Below, piece by piece: positions 1 through 8,650 of a DNA stretch of 64,000 bases; positions within the stretch are counted from its first letter, which is position 1; each line of letters begins with the position of its first letter. The stretch is from contig CANRSX010000023.1 in the NCBI GenBank assembly GCA_947642555.1, positions 1 to 64,000 on the forward strand, given 5' to 3'. A program made the translations under genes and the position numbers. The stretch is from an uncultured Roseburia sp. Lineage in GTDB: Bacteria; Bacillota; Clostridia; Lachnospirales; Lachnospiraceae. The notes under the pieces were generated by a model that worked only from the letters and a program-made list of their open reading frames with translations, did not search any database and was not told the DNA's origin.

Positions 1-1
1 G

Positions 2-85
2 GCGGTTATGGCGCTGGACCGGGCGGTAAGGAATGGCGGGAGTGCGGGGAGCGTGTATGATGAGAGGGGGATTTTGTCCTTTTAA
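2..85 (+). CDS. C-terminal end of an unidentified gene cut by the window edge
   Basis: Frame 2 is open from the first base to a TAA at 83-85 and reads as 27 plausible residues ending ...VYDERGILSF. Codon use is rich in GCG, CGG and GTG like neighbouring genes, and the other two frames look less coding. It is too short to assign a family. It could also be non-coding; only sequence to the left of the window would settle this. Confidence 0.35.
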   Translation, partial: AVMALDRAVRNGGSAGSVYDERGILSF

Positions 86-146
86 TGTTGGCGGTTTTCT
101 GGTATACTGGGTGGCATAAATATGGCTATGGATTAGGAGAGCGGGA

Positions 147-692
147 ATGGAACAGGGCAGGATGATTGTGCTTACAGGGGCACCGGGAACCGGGAAAACG
201 ACAGTGTCAGCTATCGTTGCGGAAAAGTCGGAGCGGAAGAAGTCAGTGCATATGCATACGGATGATTTTTACCATTATCTTTGCAAGGGGGCGATAGCGC
301 CGCATTTACCGGAGGCAGACGGGCAGAACCTGATTGTGACAGAGGCTTTTTTAGAGGCAGCGAAGCGTTATGCCCGCGGTGGGTATGATGTTATTGTGGA
401 TGGCGTGGTAGGCCCGTGGTTTTTGGAGCCGTGGCGCAGGGTTGTCCGGGAGGGATATGAGGTACATTATGTTATTTTGAGGGCAGGTAAAGAGGAAACT
501 TTAAAACGGGCGGTATGCCGGTCAAAATTGGACAGGGCGGCCAATATAGAATTGGTGGAAGTGATGTGGGAGCAGTTTCAGGATCTTGGGGCGTATGAAT
601 CAAATGTGATCGATACAACGGATTGTTCGCTGGAGGAAACGGTTTCCATGGTCTTGAAAAAGGTTGCGGATGGAACGGCTCTGCTTTGGTGA
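147..692 (+). CDS. P-loop AAA/zeta-toxin-like small kinase
   Basis: The 181-residue protein has a Walker A motif near its N-terminus (GAPGTGKTT, about residues 10-18), then HTDDFYHYL, where an Asp in a THTDD-type context fits a phosphoacceptor or metal-binding residue of nucleoside/zeta-type kinases. IVDGVVGPW lies mid-protein and a lid-like KEETLKRAVCRSK follows at about 112-124. These features fit the chloramphenicol phosphotransferase/zeta toxin/AAA_33 group that phosphorylates small molecules; the substrate is unknown. GGAGAGCGGGA precedes the ATG; an internal ATG at 162 is an alternative start. It appears monocistronic and carries no antitoxin-like neighbour, so a housekeeping kinase is likelier than a toxin. 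Confidence 0.7.
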   Translation: MEQGRMIVLTGAPGTGKTTVSAIVAEKSERKKSVHMHTDDFYHYLCKGAIAPHLPEADGQNLIVTEAFLEAAKRYARGGYDVIVDGVVGPWFLEPWRRVVREGYEVHYVILRAGKEETLKRAVCRSKLDRAANIELVEVMWEQFQDLGAYESNVIDTTDCSLEETVSMVLKKVADGTALLW

Positions 693-979
693 GCGTTTTT
701 TATGGGATGGAGTCTGATATTTGGGAAGAGGTGCAGGCAGTGAACGGCAGAGTGTATGAGTATGAGTCCCTGCTCTATGAAGCGGGGGAGACAGGCGGTT
801 GCGGATTCTGGCGGAGGCTGTGGCGTCCCTGCCGGTGTATTTGTACCGGTATGCGGGGAAGGATATGAAGTCTCCTCTTTTTGTTTTACCATTCAGGAAC
901 AAATCAGACCCGTTCGGGAAAAACTACACACGACATAAAAACTGCATGTTATGCTGGATCCTGAAAGGAGTGATACAGT
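693..979 (+). other. Intergenic gap with possible decayed short gene
   Basis: No intact gene is evident over these 287 bases. Two adjacent frames look weakly coding: one gives ...AVNGRVYEYESLLYEAGET and, after a shift near 795, the other gives RILAEAVASLPVYLYRYAGKD. That pattern would suit a small frameshifted gene but is only suggestive. The ribosome binding site of the following ABC gene (AAAGGAG) is at the right edge. Confidence 0.25.
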
Positions 980-1831
980 ATGACAGACGAGTACATCAGG
1001 CTGGACCACATCTCAAAGTCCTTCGGACAGACACAGGTGCTGAAGGATCTGGATGCGGTCCTGCACAGGGGAGAGATCCTGGGATTCTTAGGGCCCAGCG
1101 GCGCGGGAAAGACCACGACGATCCGGATTCTCACCGGACAGTTAAAGGCGACGTCCGGGGACGCGTATGTGCTGGGGATCCATGTGAAAAACATCGACGA
1201 GACGATCTACGAGCAGATCGGGATCGTCACGGACCAGTCGGGCGTCTACGAACGGCTGAGCGTATGGGATAACCTGAAGTATTTTGCACAGATCCACGGG
1301 GTGTCCGCGGGTCGGACAGAAGAAATTTTAAAGCGCGTGGGGCTTTGGGAACACCGGAAAAAACCGGCGGGGAAGCTCTCAAAAGGACAGGCGCAGCGGC
1401 TGGTGCTCTCACGGGCGGTCCTGCACCGGCCGAAGGTGCTTTTCCTCGATGAGCCGACCAGCGGGCTCGATCCGTCCACCGCGTTAGACATCCACAGTCT
1501 GCTTCTGGAGATGAAGGAAGCGGGCATGGCGATCTTCCTCACGACCCACAATATGGAGGAGGCCACAAAGCTCTGCGACCATGTGGCGCTGTTAAACGAC
1601 GGGAAGATCGTGGAGTATGGCACGCCGGAGGAGCTCTGCCAGCGGTACAACCGGGAAAAACGCTACCGCATCCGTTTATCCGACGGGACGAAACGGATCC
1701 TTGGACAGACGCAGGAGGATATAACTACACTTGCGGATGCGCTTGGAAGAGATGCGGTTTTAAGCCTGCATTCCTGCGAGCCGACGTTAGAGAGCGTGTT
1801 TCTCACCGTAACCGGAAGAGCGCTGACATAA
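980..1831 (+). CDS. ABC-2 type exporter, ATP-binding subunit
   Basis: A 283-residue nucleotide-binding protein of the drug/lantibiotic or Nod-factor exporter type. The Walker A is GPSGAGKTT (about residue 39), the signature is LSKGQAQRL, the Walker B is [12 protein letters not shown] and the switch histidine lies in LTTHN. About 80 C-terminal residues after the ATPase core (from EYGTPEELCQRY) match the accessory region of this class. AAAGGAG sits upstream of the ATG. It hydrolyses ATP at the inner face of the membrane to drive the permease encoded 19 bp downstream. The exported substrate cannot be told from sequence. Confidence 0.9.
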   Translation: MTDEYIRLDHISKSFGQTQVLKDLDAVLHRGEILGFLGPSGAGKTTTIRILTGQLKATSGDAYVLGIHVKNIDETIYEQIGIVTDQSGVYERLSVWDNLKYFAQIHGVSAGRTEEILKRVGLWEHRKKPAGKLSKGQAQRLVLSRAVLHRPKVLFLDEPTSGLDPSTALDIHSLLLEMKEAGMAIFLTTHNMEEATKLCDHVALLNDGKIVEYGTPEELCQRYNREKRYRIRLSDGTKRILGQTQEDITTLADALGRDAVLSLHSCEPTLESVFLTVTGRALT

Positions 1832-1850
1832 TTTTTCAGGAGGAATTTCA

Positions 1851-2600
1851 ATGACATCATTTCACGGAAAACGATTTGCAGCGGTCTGTGCCATGAAGTG
1901 GCGGACCCTGTTTTCAAAAAATTTTATTGCGATGCCCCTCTTTTCCATCGGGATTACACTGGTGATGAATCTGGTGTACGGATCGATCAGCTCGTCCCGG
2001 GGCAATGAGATGACGGATGCGCTGCGCGTGATGGCGGTCGGCACGGGGGTGGTCATGAACAGCACGATGACCGGGATTCTCTGCACCGGCATGGCGTTGG
2101 CGGAGGAGAAGGAAAAGCACACGCTGCGGGCGCTGATGACCTCCTCGGTCAGCGGCCTGGAATTCTTTTTCGGGAGCGTGGCGCCGGTGGCGGTGATGAC
2201 GGTGATCGTAAACTGCATCCTTGTGCTGGCAGGCGGACTCATGCCGACGCCCGCGGGCTGGCTTCTGTGGATCGGCGTGTCGGCGCTGTGCGCGGCGGCG
2301 GCCGTGGTGACGGGAATGATCTTCGGCATCTGCGCGAAAGACCAGGTGACGGCCAGCACGATCATGTCGCTGCCGATGCTGGTTTTGGTCATGATTCCCG
2401 TCTTCGGCGAGTTTAACGAAACGATGGCGCGGATCTCAAAGTGCCTGTTTACCGGGGTGCTCCAGGAGACGTTAAACACCCTCGCCGGGGAAGCGCCCGC
2501 GGTGAGAGTGTCCGGCCTTCTGGTGATCGCGGCAGAGATTGCGGCCGCGGCGGTGATTTTCGTGCTGGTGTACCGCAGGAACGGATACGATAAGGACTGA
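1851..2600 (+). CDS. ABC-2 type exporter, permease subunit
   Basis: A 249-residue integral membrane protein with about six hydrophobic segments: around residues 25-45, 62-85, 105-130, 138-165, 170-190 and 222-243. This is the usual size and layout for an ABC-2 permease partnered with a separate ATPase. GGAGG lies 7 bp before the ATG. It follows the ATPase gene closely and ends 10 bp from the converging FtsX-type gene, with no obvious terminator between them. Confidence 0.85.
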   Translation: MTSFHGKRFAAVCAMKWRTLFSKNFIAMPLFSIGITLVMNLVYGSISSSRGNEMTDALRVMAVGTGVVMNSTMTGILCTGMALAEEKEKHTLRALMTSSVSGLEFFFGSVAPVAVMTVIVNCILVLAGGLMPTPAGWLLWIGVSALCAAAAVVTGMIFGICAKDQVTASTIMSLPMLVLVMIPVFGEFNETMARISKCLFTGVLQETLNTLAGEAPAVRVSGLLVIAAEIAAAAVIFVLVYRRNGYDKD

Positions 2601-2610
2601 GGGTCTTTGG

Positions 2611-3687
2611 CTATTCCATCATGATTTCCCCGAGGGGGACGCGCTTTATTTTTTCCGCGGCAAAGTGCATCATCAGCTCATAAAAGAGCAGAAAGGCAGC
2701 GAGGGAGAGCAGCATGACGGGAATGTCGAACTCATACGCAGGAAGTCCGGGGAAATCGGCAAACACGAGATCCACCATGAGCCGGAGCAGCGCGTACTGA
2801 TAGACGGTCCCCAGCGCAAAGCCCGCAAATGCCACCGGACGGTATCCGCCGAGCAGCGCCCGGTGGCATTCCTTTCTGGTGTAGCCGAAAACCCGCATCA
2901 GGGCGATGGTTTTTGTATTGCCGCGGACGACGGTCGTGACAGCGAGAAAGAGCGTCGTGCAGGCGAGGATGAGTCCGATCACCAGTATCATGGCCCCCAT
3001 CATGGCGCTGGAGAGCTCATCCATGCCGGCGGACATCTGCGTCATGGAGGAAAAGCAGAAGGAGGCAAACGCGATAAAAAACACGAGCGCCCATTTTGCG
3101 GTGGCGTGGCGGGCCGGGCTCATTTTTAACAGGGGAAGCACCGGCTGCCGCAGCTTCAATAAGGCATAAAATATCGAGAGCAGGGCAAAGAAGGCGGTCG
3201 GCAGCGCCACGAGATACATAAGGAGCGCAGGGTGAAACCGTATCGCGATCTCAGGCAGGATGTGATCCTTGTTCTGGAGACGGTAAAATTCCGGCATCAG
3301 GAGAAACGCGCCCGCAAAACCGGCGGCGGTTCCGAGAAAAATACTCGTCCCGAATACCCAGAAATGCTTTGCCACGTGAAAGCTGGAGTATCCCAGCGCT
3401 TTTAAGATTCCCAGCTCTTTTTTGTGCGCGTCGATGTAATATCCGATATAAAAGATCAGCGTGACGATGGTTGTAATCAGGAGACATCCGCCGCTGACCA
3501 GGCAGACTACCTTTGCCGTGGAGACCTGCGCCTGATAATACAGGAGCGCCTGATCCGATGCCAGCAGGTTTTCTATGGAACGGATATCCAGATAAAAATT
3601 TAAAAACATCGTGCATACGAGCACGGCGCAGCAGGCAATCACGGAAATCACGATCAGCTTTGCCGCGTCTTTTATTCCTACGATCAT
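2611..3687 (-). CDS. FtsX-like permease of a MacB-type exporter
   Basis: The protein has two FtsX-type membrane modules. One is around residues 50-140 and contains KKELGILKALGYS; the second is around 225-340 and contains KTIALMRVFGYTRKE. Each pairs a cytoplasmic coupling helix with flanking membrane segments. At 358 residues it lacks the large extracellular domain of full MacB proteins. The ORF track starts at 3708, but ATG 3687 is preferred: it follows the ATPase stop by 4 bp and has GGTGAG in front. It should pair with the ATPase at 3692-4384, and both lie downstream of the TetR gene. Confidence 0.85.
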   Translation of the reverse strand: MIVGIKDAAKLIVISVIACCAVLVCTMFLNFYLDIRSIENLLASDQALLYYQAQVSTAKVVCLVSGGCLLITTIVTLIFYIGYYIDAHKKELGILKALGYSSFHVAKHFWVFGTSIFLGTAAGFAGAFLLMPEFYRLQNKDHILPEIAIRFHPALLMYLVALPTAFFALLSIFYALLKLRQPVLPLLKMSPARHATAKWALVFFIAFASFCFSSMTQMSAGMDELSSAMMGAMILVIGLILACTTLFLAVTTVVRGNTKTIALMRVFGYTRKECHRALLGGYRPVAFAGFALGTVYQYALLRLMVDLVFADFPGLPAYEFDIPVMLLSLAAFLLFYELMMHFAAEKIKRVPLGEIMME

Positions 3688-3691
3688 GTTC

Positions 3692-4384
3692 TCACCATCC
3701 AATCTCATACGCGTTTTTTCGCGCAGTGTTTGTGCAAAGCTCCTGGATACTTCCGCTGTTCATCCGGATCACGGTATCCGCCATTTCCGCGATGTTCTGA
3801 TTGTGCGTGACCATTACGATCGTAAAACCGTATTCCATCTGCAGCTTACAGATATAGTCCAGCACCTGCCTGCCGGTCGCCTCGTCGAGCGCTCCGGTCG
3901 GCTCATCGAGAAAGAGAACCTTCGGCTTTTTCGCCAGCGCGCGGGCAACCGATACCCGCTGCTGTTCGCCGCCGGAGAGCTCTGACGGGTATTTGTGCAG
4001 CTTCTGTCCCAGCCCGACGGCCCGGATCATGTCCTCAAAGTCCTTATTTCCCGCCAGGTCTGCGCCAAGCTTCACATTTTTCCTCACATCCATGCCGGGG
4101 AGCAGATAGTACTGCTGGAAAATAAAGCCCACCGTATCCCTGCGAAACCGGGTCAGCTTCGCCTCGTCGAGCGCCGTGATATCAGCCCCGTCATAAAAGA
4201 TCTGGCCGCTGTCCGGCCGGTCGAGGCCGGAGACGATCTGTAAGAGCGTGGATTTTCCGGAGCCGGACGCGCCTAAGATCACGGTAAACGAGCCGTCCCG
4301 GATCTGAAAACTGATTTCCCTGAGCACCTGAAAGCGGCTTTCCCTGCTCCCGTAATATTTTGTGACATGTTTTACATCAATCAT
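3692..4384 (-). CDS. MacB/LolD-type ABC transporter ATP-binding protein
   Basis: A 230-residue ATPase carrying Walker [10 protein letters not shown] (about residues 37-45), signature LSGGEQQRV, Walker [14 protein letters not shown] and the switch motif VTHN. The GEQQRV signature and DEPTGALD Walker B are characteristic of the MacB/LolD/FtsE group that works with FtsX-type permeases, matching the next gene. It begins 4 bp after the TetR gene and lies within a few bases of the permease start, so tetR-ATPase-permease form one operon read from the promoter at 5053-5080. Confidence 0.92.
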   Translation of the reverse strand: MIDVKHVTKYYGSRESRFQVLREISFQIRDGSFTVILGASGSGKSTLLQIVSGLDRPDSGQIFYDGADITALDEAKLTRFRRDTVGFIFQQYYLLPGMDVRKNVKLGADLAGNKDFEDMIRAVGLGQKLHKYPSELSGGEQQRVSVARALAKKPKVLFLDEPTGALDEATGRQVLDYICKLQMEYGFTIVMVTHNQNIAEMADTVIRMNSGSIQELCTNTARKNAYEIGW

Positions 4385-4388
4385 GGTG

Positions 4389-5000
4389 TCATCCTTTCTG
4401 AGTGTTTTCCTGTGATGGTGCCTCCGTCGGTGTTCTGGCCGCCATGAGGGGGAGCAGACCGGTAAATACCTCCGTTAAAAGCCTTCCGATCTCTTCGGCC
4501 TCAAAACGGCACATCCCTGTCGCGCACAGGGTTGCGATTCCGTGGGAATAGATCCAGAGGTGCCGGTAAAGCCGCTCCGCCCGGGGGCGTGTCAGGCCGT
4601 AGCCGTCCGTGATGGAGGAGAGGATGCGCTCATAGCTCTCGTCGATCAGCTGAAGCACATCCGCAAGCTCCGGGACCTTTTCGTGCTCTGCCATAAAAAG
4701 CAGCTGAAACAGCTTTGGCTCATCGATGGCAAACTGAATGTACTGCATACCGACGCCCTTAAAGGCGGGAGAGAGGGCGAGGCCGCGGTCCACATAGCCC
4801 TTATAAACCTCCCTGGCTGCACAAAGAACCGCCTCCTGCACCTCCTCCATTGAGGCAAACACGGTAAAAACCGGGCAGGCGGAGCTGCCGAGCCTAAGCC
4901 CCAGCGCCCGGGCGGTCAGGGCTTTTGGCCCGCGCTCGCGCACAAGCTGCAGTGCGGCCGCAGTGATTTCTTCTTTTTTAAATTTTGCTTTGGGCGGCAT
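4389..5000 (-). CDS. TetR/AcrR family transcriptional regulator
   Basis: A 203-residue regulator. Its N-terminal 60 residues form the TetR helix-turn-helix (ITAAALQLVRERGPKALTARALGLRLG, continuing to about residue 57). The remainder is a helical ligand-binding and dimerisation domain resembling the TetR_C group with a WIYSHGIA segment. It is the first gene of the exporter operon. A perfect 14-bp palindrome just upstream, overlapping the likely transcription start, suggests that it represses its own operon until an inducer, perhaps the exported compound, binds. Start: ATG at 5000 with AGGAGG-like TCCTCCT complement 4-10 bp upstream. Confidence 0.9.
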   Translation of the reverse strand: MPPKAKFKKEEITAAALQLVRERGPKALTARALGLRLGSSACPVFTVFASMEEVQEAVLCAAREVYKGYVDRGLALSPAFKGVGMQYIQFAIDEPKLFQLLFMAEHEKVPELADVLQLIDESYERILSSITDGYGLTRPRAERLYRHLWIYSHGIATLCATGMCRFEAEEIGRLLTEVFTGLLPLMAARTPTEAPSQENTQKG

Positions 5001-5016
5001 AAATCCTCCTTTTTTC

Positions 5017-5030
5017 AGAACGATCGTTCT
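5017..5030. promoter_or_regulatory. Palindromic TetR operator
   Basis: AGAACGATCGTTCT is a perfect 14-bp palindrome. A second smaller palindrome, AACATATGTT, lies at 5033-5042. Both lie between the -10 box and the tetR start codon, where repressor binding would block transcription. Assigning them to the adjacent TetR protein is inference. Confidence 0.7.
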
Positions 5031-5052
5031 ATAACATATGTTCTAAAAACGG

Positions 5053-5080
5053 ATTATACACTTTTTTCAAAAAATGTCAA
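5053..5080 (-). promoter_or_regulatory. Sigma-A promoter of the tetR-exporter operon
   Basis: Read on the minus strand, the sequence gives a perfect -35 TTGACA (5080-5075), a 16-bp spacer and a perfect -10 TATAAT (5058-5053). Initiation would fall near 5046, a few bases before the palindromic operator. Confidence 0.8.
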
Positions 5081-5179
5081 TACTTGTGAGACAATTTGCC
5101 CTGCTGCTCCGTCTTATATATAGAGAATATGAAAGGACAGACGGACCGGTAAGCGCCGGGCCAGAAGGAGGGGGAGAGA

Positions 5180-5275
5180 ATGGCGGAAGAGAAAAAAATC
5201 GTTTGGAGCTTAATCTGTCTGACGGTGATTACGGTGGTGTGCTGCATGATTGACAGCGGATTTCTGATGCTCTGA
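5180..5275 (+). CDS. 31-residue putative membrane microprotein
   Basis: Not in the ORF track. The ORF reads MAEEKKIVWS followed by a hydrophobic stretch (about residues 9-22, LICLTVITVVCCM) and the tail IDSGFLML. An unusually strong AGAAGGAGGGGGAGAG ribosome binding site precedes the ATG at the right distance. A possible promoter (TTGCCC...TATATA) lies around 5097-5125. A charged N-terminus, a single short membrane helix and a polar tail would suit a small membrane peptide. It sits just upstream of the GH13 gene and may be co-transcribed. Function is unknown; a decayed leader peptide is possible. Confidence 0.5.
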   Translation: MAEEKKIVWSLICLTVITVVCCMIDSGFLML

Positions 5276-5340
5276 TCTGCTTGTGTTTCCGGCGAAGTTC
5301 CTTTATACTGATAGAAAAGCCAGCGGAAAGGAGCAGTATC

Positions 5341-7287
5341 ATGCCAGAGATCACGATGAATAGCACATTAAAAGAAGTTTACGCCCGTCCGGTGGGGCAC
5401 GACGTCATAAAAAAGATCCTGCTGACAGCAGCCGTCCCGGAGTGGATTCTGACGAAGGCTGCGGGCGGGATCTCACTTAAGACCGCCGCAAAGCTGGCGG
5501 GGAAGGTGCTGGATGAGGCGTTTTGGGAGACCTTTCTCGCGCTGGTGAATCTGGAGCGGGATGATCCGCGAAAGCTGCCGGATATGGAGAAAGCTGCGCG
5601 GCAGACGGCAGGCGCGAGGAATGGAGCCGGTGCGGCGGGAAAACGGCAGTGGTGGAAGGAGGCCGTCTTTTATCAGATCTACCCGCGGAGCTTTGCGGAT
5701 GCGGACGGGGACGGCGTCGGGGATCTCAGGGGCATCATCGGAAAACTGGATGATTTAAAGCGGTTCGGGGTGGACGCGCTCTGGCTCTCGCCGGTGTATG
5801 ATTCGCCAAATGACGATAACGGCTACGATATCCGGGATTATCAGAAGATCCTGGCGGAATTCGGGACGATGGAGGATTTTGACGCGCTGCTTGAGGGGGC
5901 GCATGCGCGGGGGATGCGGCTGATCATGGATCTGGTGGTGAATCACACCTCGGACGAGCACCGCTGGTTTACGGAGGCAGTGCGGGATCCAAAAGGCCCG
6001 TACCACGACTATTATCTGTTTCGGAAAAGCGGGGACGGCAGTCCGCCGAACAACTGGACCTCTTTTTTCGGGCAGGGAAAAAGCGGGGACGCCTGGAAGT
6101 ATATCGAAGAAAACGACGAGTGGGCGCTCCATTTGTTTTCGCCGAAGCAGATGGACTTAAACTGGGAAAATCCGTCCCTGCGCGCGGATGTGGCGGAGAT
6201 GGTGCGCTGGTGGTTAAATAAGGGTGTGGACGGCTTCCGGATGGACGTGATCAATTATATCTCAAAGCGTGAGGGGCTGCCGGACGGAAATGAGAGCGTG
6301 GGAGAGCTGATCGGCTACACGGGAATCGAGCACTATTTTTACGGGCCGCGCCTGCACGAATATCTAAGGGAGCTGCGGGCGGCGTCCTTTGACCGCTACG
6401 GCGCGTGCACCGTGGGGGAGACGCCGGGGATCGGCATGGAGATGGCGAAGCTGCTCACCCATGAGAGCCGCGGGGAGCTGGATATGATCTTTTCCTTTGA
6501 TCACTTAGAGACGCCCGGACATGCGCGGTTTGACGAGTACCGTTACGACCTGAATTACCTGAAACAGTACTACATCGAGTGGATGACGCGGTATGCCGGC
6601 AAATGCCAGATGACGCTGTTTTACGAAAATCATGACAATCCGCGGATGATCTCAAAGGTGAACCCGGATCCGAAGTTCCGGTATGCCGTCGGGACGCTGC
6701 TTGCGATGATACAGATGACCTTAAAGGGGACGCCGTTTCTCTATCAGGGACAGGAGTACGGCGCGGTGAATGTGCCGTTTTCGGACATGTCGCAGATTAC
6801 GGATGTCGAGAGCATCAATCTGTATGAGCAGTTCTGTGAGACGATGTCAGAGGAGGAGGCGTTCCGGAAAATCCTCTCGGGCACCAGGGATCACGCCCGG
6901 GCCATGATGGACTGGAAGGAGGCCGCGGCGCAGCGGCGCGACCGGGACTGTGTCTATTATTTTTACAAAAAACTGATCGCCCTGCGCAAAGCCCACGAGG
7001 CCCTGGTGTATGGGGATGTGAGGTTCGTGCACACGGGCAGGAAAAATCTCTTCGCCTGGTACCGCAGGCTGGAGGGGGACCTTTGGTATGTGGAGTGCAA
7101 TCTGTGTGAAAAACCGATCCTGCGGCCGGGAAGGCCCACCGTGGCAGGAGCGGGGATTGCACACCCGGGGAATCATCCGGCAGGCGGATTTCACGGGGTT
7201 CTTACAAATGTAAAGCAACCGGAGCGCAGATGGATGCAGCCCTATGAGGCATGTCTGTACCGCCTGACGGGGGGAGAGCCATGCTGA
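5341..7287 (+). CDS. GH13 alpha-glucosidase (oligo-1,6-glucosidase type) with extra N-terminal domain
   Basis: Start ATG 5341 is chosen for its AAAGGAG site; the ORF track's earlier start lacks one. This gives 648 residues. About 100 helical residues (from MNSTLKEVYARPVGHDVIKK) precede the GH13 barrel, which begins at WWKEAVFYQIYPRSF. Family motifs are clear: region I VVNHTSDEH, nucleophile Asp in GFRMDVIN, acid/base Glu in VGETPG, and the transition-state stabiliser ENHDNPR. A C-terminal beta domain closes the protein. It should cleave alpha-glucosidic bonds in short malto- or isomalto-oligosaccharides; with no signal peptide it is cytoplasmic. The next gene overlaps its stop codon. Confidence 0.92.
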   Translation: MPEITMNSTLKEVYARPVGHDVIKKILLTAAVPEWILTKAAGGISLKTAAKLAGKVLDEAFWETFLALVNLERDDPRKLPDMEKAARQTAGARNGAGAAGKRQWWKEAVFYQIYPRSFADADGDGVGDLRGIIGKLDDLKRFGVDALWLSPVYDSPNDDNGYDIRDYQKILAEFGTMEDFDALLEGAHARGMRLIMDLVVNHTSDEHRWFTEAVRDPKGPYHDYYLFRKSGDGSPPNNWTSFFGQGKSGDAWKYIEENDEWALHLFSPKQMDLNWENPSLRADVAEMVRWWLNKGVDGFRMDVINYISKREGLPDGNESVGELIGYTGIEHYFYGPRLHEYLRELRAASFDRYGACTVGETPGIGMEMAKLLTHESRGELDMIFSFDHLETPGHARFDEYRYDLNYLKQYYIEWMTRYAGKCQMTLFYENHDNPRMISKVNPDPKFRYAVGTLLAMIQMTLKGTPFLYQGQEYGAVNVPFSDMSQITDVESINLYEQFCETMSEEEAFRKILSGTRDHARAMMDWKEAAAQRRDRDCVYYFYKKLIALRKAHEALVYGDVRFVHTGRKNLFAWYRRLEGDLWYVECNLCEKPILRPGRPTVAGAGIAHPGNHPAGGFHGVLTNVKQPERRWMQPYEACLYRLTGGEPC

Positions 7288-8630
7288 CGTGGAACATGCT
7301 GCTGAATAATTATCTGGATCTGCTGATGGGCTATGCCTCGCTGGTGACCTATCTGTTTGCCGTGAGGAATGAGCATGCGGTGCGAAGGAAGCTCAAATAT
7401 CTGCCGCTGATTCTGCCAGGGACGGTTCTGGTGATGGCGGCTACTGTTGTGTATTATTTTTGGTTTTCTCTTCCTGGCTTGTATATTGTGCTGTCCGCCG
7501 CCAATGTGATTGTGTGTGTCAGATGGGCGATGCGGGTGTGGCGGCTTTCTTTCTGGCAGGCGGTCTCCTCGACGTGCATGGCCGGGATCCTGCAGGTGGC
7601 GACTGTGACGTTTATGCGGATTTTCGAGCTGCTGCTGCCCGGTGTGCCGGAGAATGCTGCTGCCGTGTATGGAATGTACGGGATTGCGGTTTTATGCTCG
7701 GCGGCGGGGGCTTTCCTGCTGTATAAGCTGCGGTTCGGGGAGGCATTTCTGCTGCTGACTGAGGATGAAAAGGGGCAGGTGAAGACGGCGCTGATTCTGA
7801 TCGCGCTGGTTGTGACGATGGAGGTGTTTTTCCGGCTGCAGCGGGGGATCCTGCCGCAGTACCAGATGGCATATTTCGGGCTGCTGATCGTACTGGTGGC
7901 GCTGATTGTCGTGTTTGTGATCAGCCTGGCCAGGCGGTTTGACGCCGGGAGACAGTTGAAGATCTGGCAGGATGTAATCGCGCGGCAGCGGGTCTATGAA
8001 CAGGATCTGGAGGAGATCCGAAGGGAGGTCCGCTCCTTCCGCCATGACTATAAGAACCTTCTGGCGGGCCTCTCCGAGCAGGCGAATGAGGGGGAGATGG
8101 AAGGGGTCCGCGCCACGTTAGCGGAGCTTGACGCGGGCTTTGACCGCCGCCTGGGCGAGAAGATCACCCGGTCCACCCAGATCGGAAACTTACAGATCCT
8201 CCCGGTGCGGAGCCTTCTTTTGGGCAGGATCGCAGCCATGAGGGAAAAGGGGATCGCCTGCCGGTTTGAGGCCCTCTATCCGGTGGAATCGGTCAGTATG
8301 GATATCTGGGATTATATCCGCTGCCTGGGCGTGCTTCTGGACAATGCCGCGGAGGCGGCGGTTAAGACAGCGGATCCGCGGGTGGAGATTGTGCTGCTCG
8401 CAGAGGAAGAACGGCTGTACTTACGCGTGTCGAACAGCTGGGATGAAGCGGCGGATCCCGCGCGTTTTTTTGAGGAGGGCTTCTCGACGAAGGGCGCGGG
8501 CAGAGGGCTCGGCCTGTCCGGCTATCAGCGCATCCTGACGGACTATCCGAACGCCACGGCCTCCACGGAATGGGGGGACGGCATGTTCGTGCAGGAGCTG
8601 ACCGTATCGGGAGGAGGAAAACAGAGATGA
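7281..8630 (+). CDS. GHKL-family sensor histidine kinase (AgrC/VirS-like)
   Basis: Start ATG 7281 (GGGGGGAG upstream) overlaps the GH13 stop, implying coupled translation. The first 225 or so residues of this 449-residue protein form about six membrane helices. A short coiled linker leads to the phosphoacceptor motif RSFRHDYKNLLAGL at about residue 252, then a GHKL ATPase with N-box LLDNAAEAA and G-box GAGRGLGLSGY. This is the peptide-sensing AgrC architecture. Unusually, no LytTR response regulator is adjacent; the following gene is an MBL hydrolase. The last 80 or so bases belong to a 105-bp sequence repeated at 9403. Confidence 0.88.
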   Translation: MLTWNMLLNNYLDLLMGYASLVTYLFAVRNEHAVRRKLKYLPLILPGTVLVMAATVVYYFWFSLPGLYIVLSAANVIVCVRWAMRVWRLSFWQAVSSTCMAGILQVATVTFMRIFELLLPGVPENAAAVYGMYGIAVLCSAAGAFLLYKLRFGEAFLLLTEDEKGQVKTALILIALVVTMEVFFRLQRGILPQYQMAYFGLLIVLVALIVVFVISLARRFDAGRQLKIWQDVIARQRVYEQDLEEIRREVRSFRHDYKNLLAGLSEQANEGEMEGVRATLAELDAGFDRRLGEKITRSTQIGNLQILPVRSLLLGRIAAMREKGIACRFEALYPVESVSMDIWDYIRCLGVLLDNAAEAAVKTADPRVEIVLLAEEERLYLRVSNSWDEAADPARFFEEGFSTKGAGRGLGLSGYQRILTDYPNATASTEWGDGMFVQELTVSGGGKQR

Positions 8631-8650
8631 GAATACTGGCACTGATGGAA
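8546..8650 (+). repeat. 105-bp perfect direct repeat, left copy
   Basis: This segment is identical base for base to 9403-9507 (offset 857). It covers the 3' end of the histidine kinase gene, its stop codon and the first eight codons of the MBL gene. The copies bracket the AT-rich segment 8651-9402, so the insertion duplicated host sequence. Confidence 0.95.

Noticed and set aside
147-692. Zeta toxin of a toxin-antitoxin pair
   Set aside because: No epsilon-type antitoxin gene precedes or follows it, so only a general small-molecule kinase assignment is supported.
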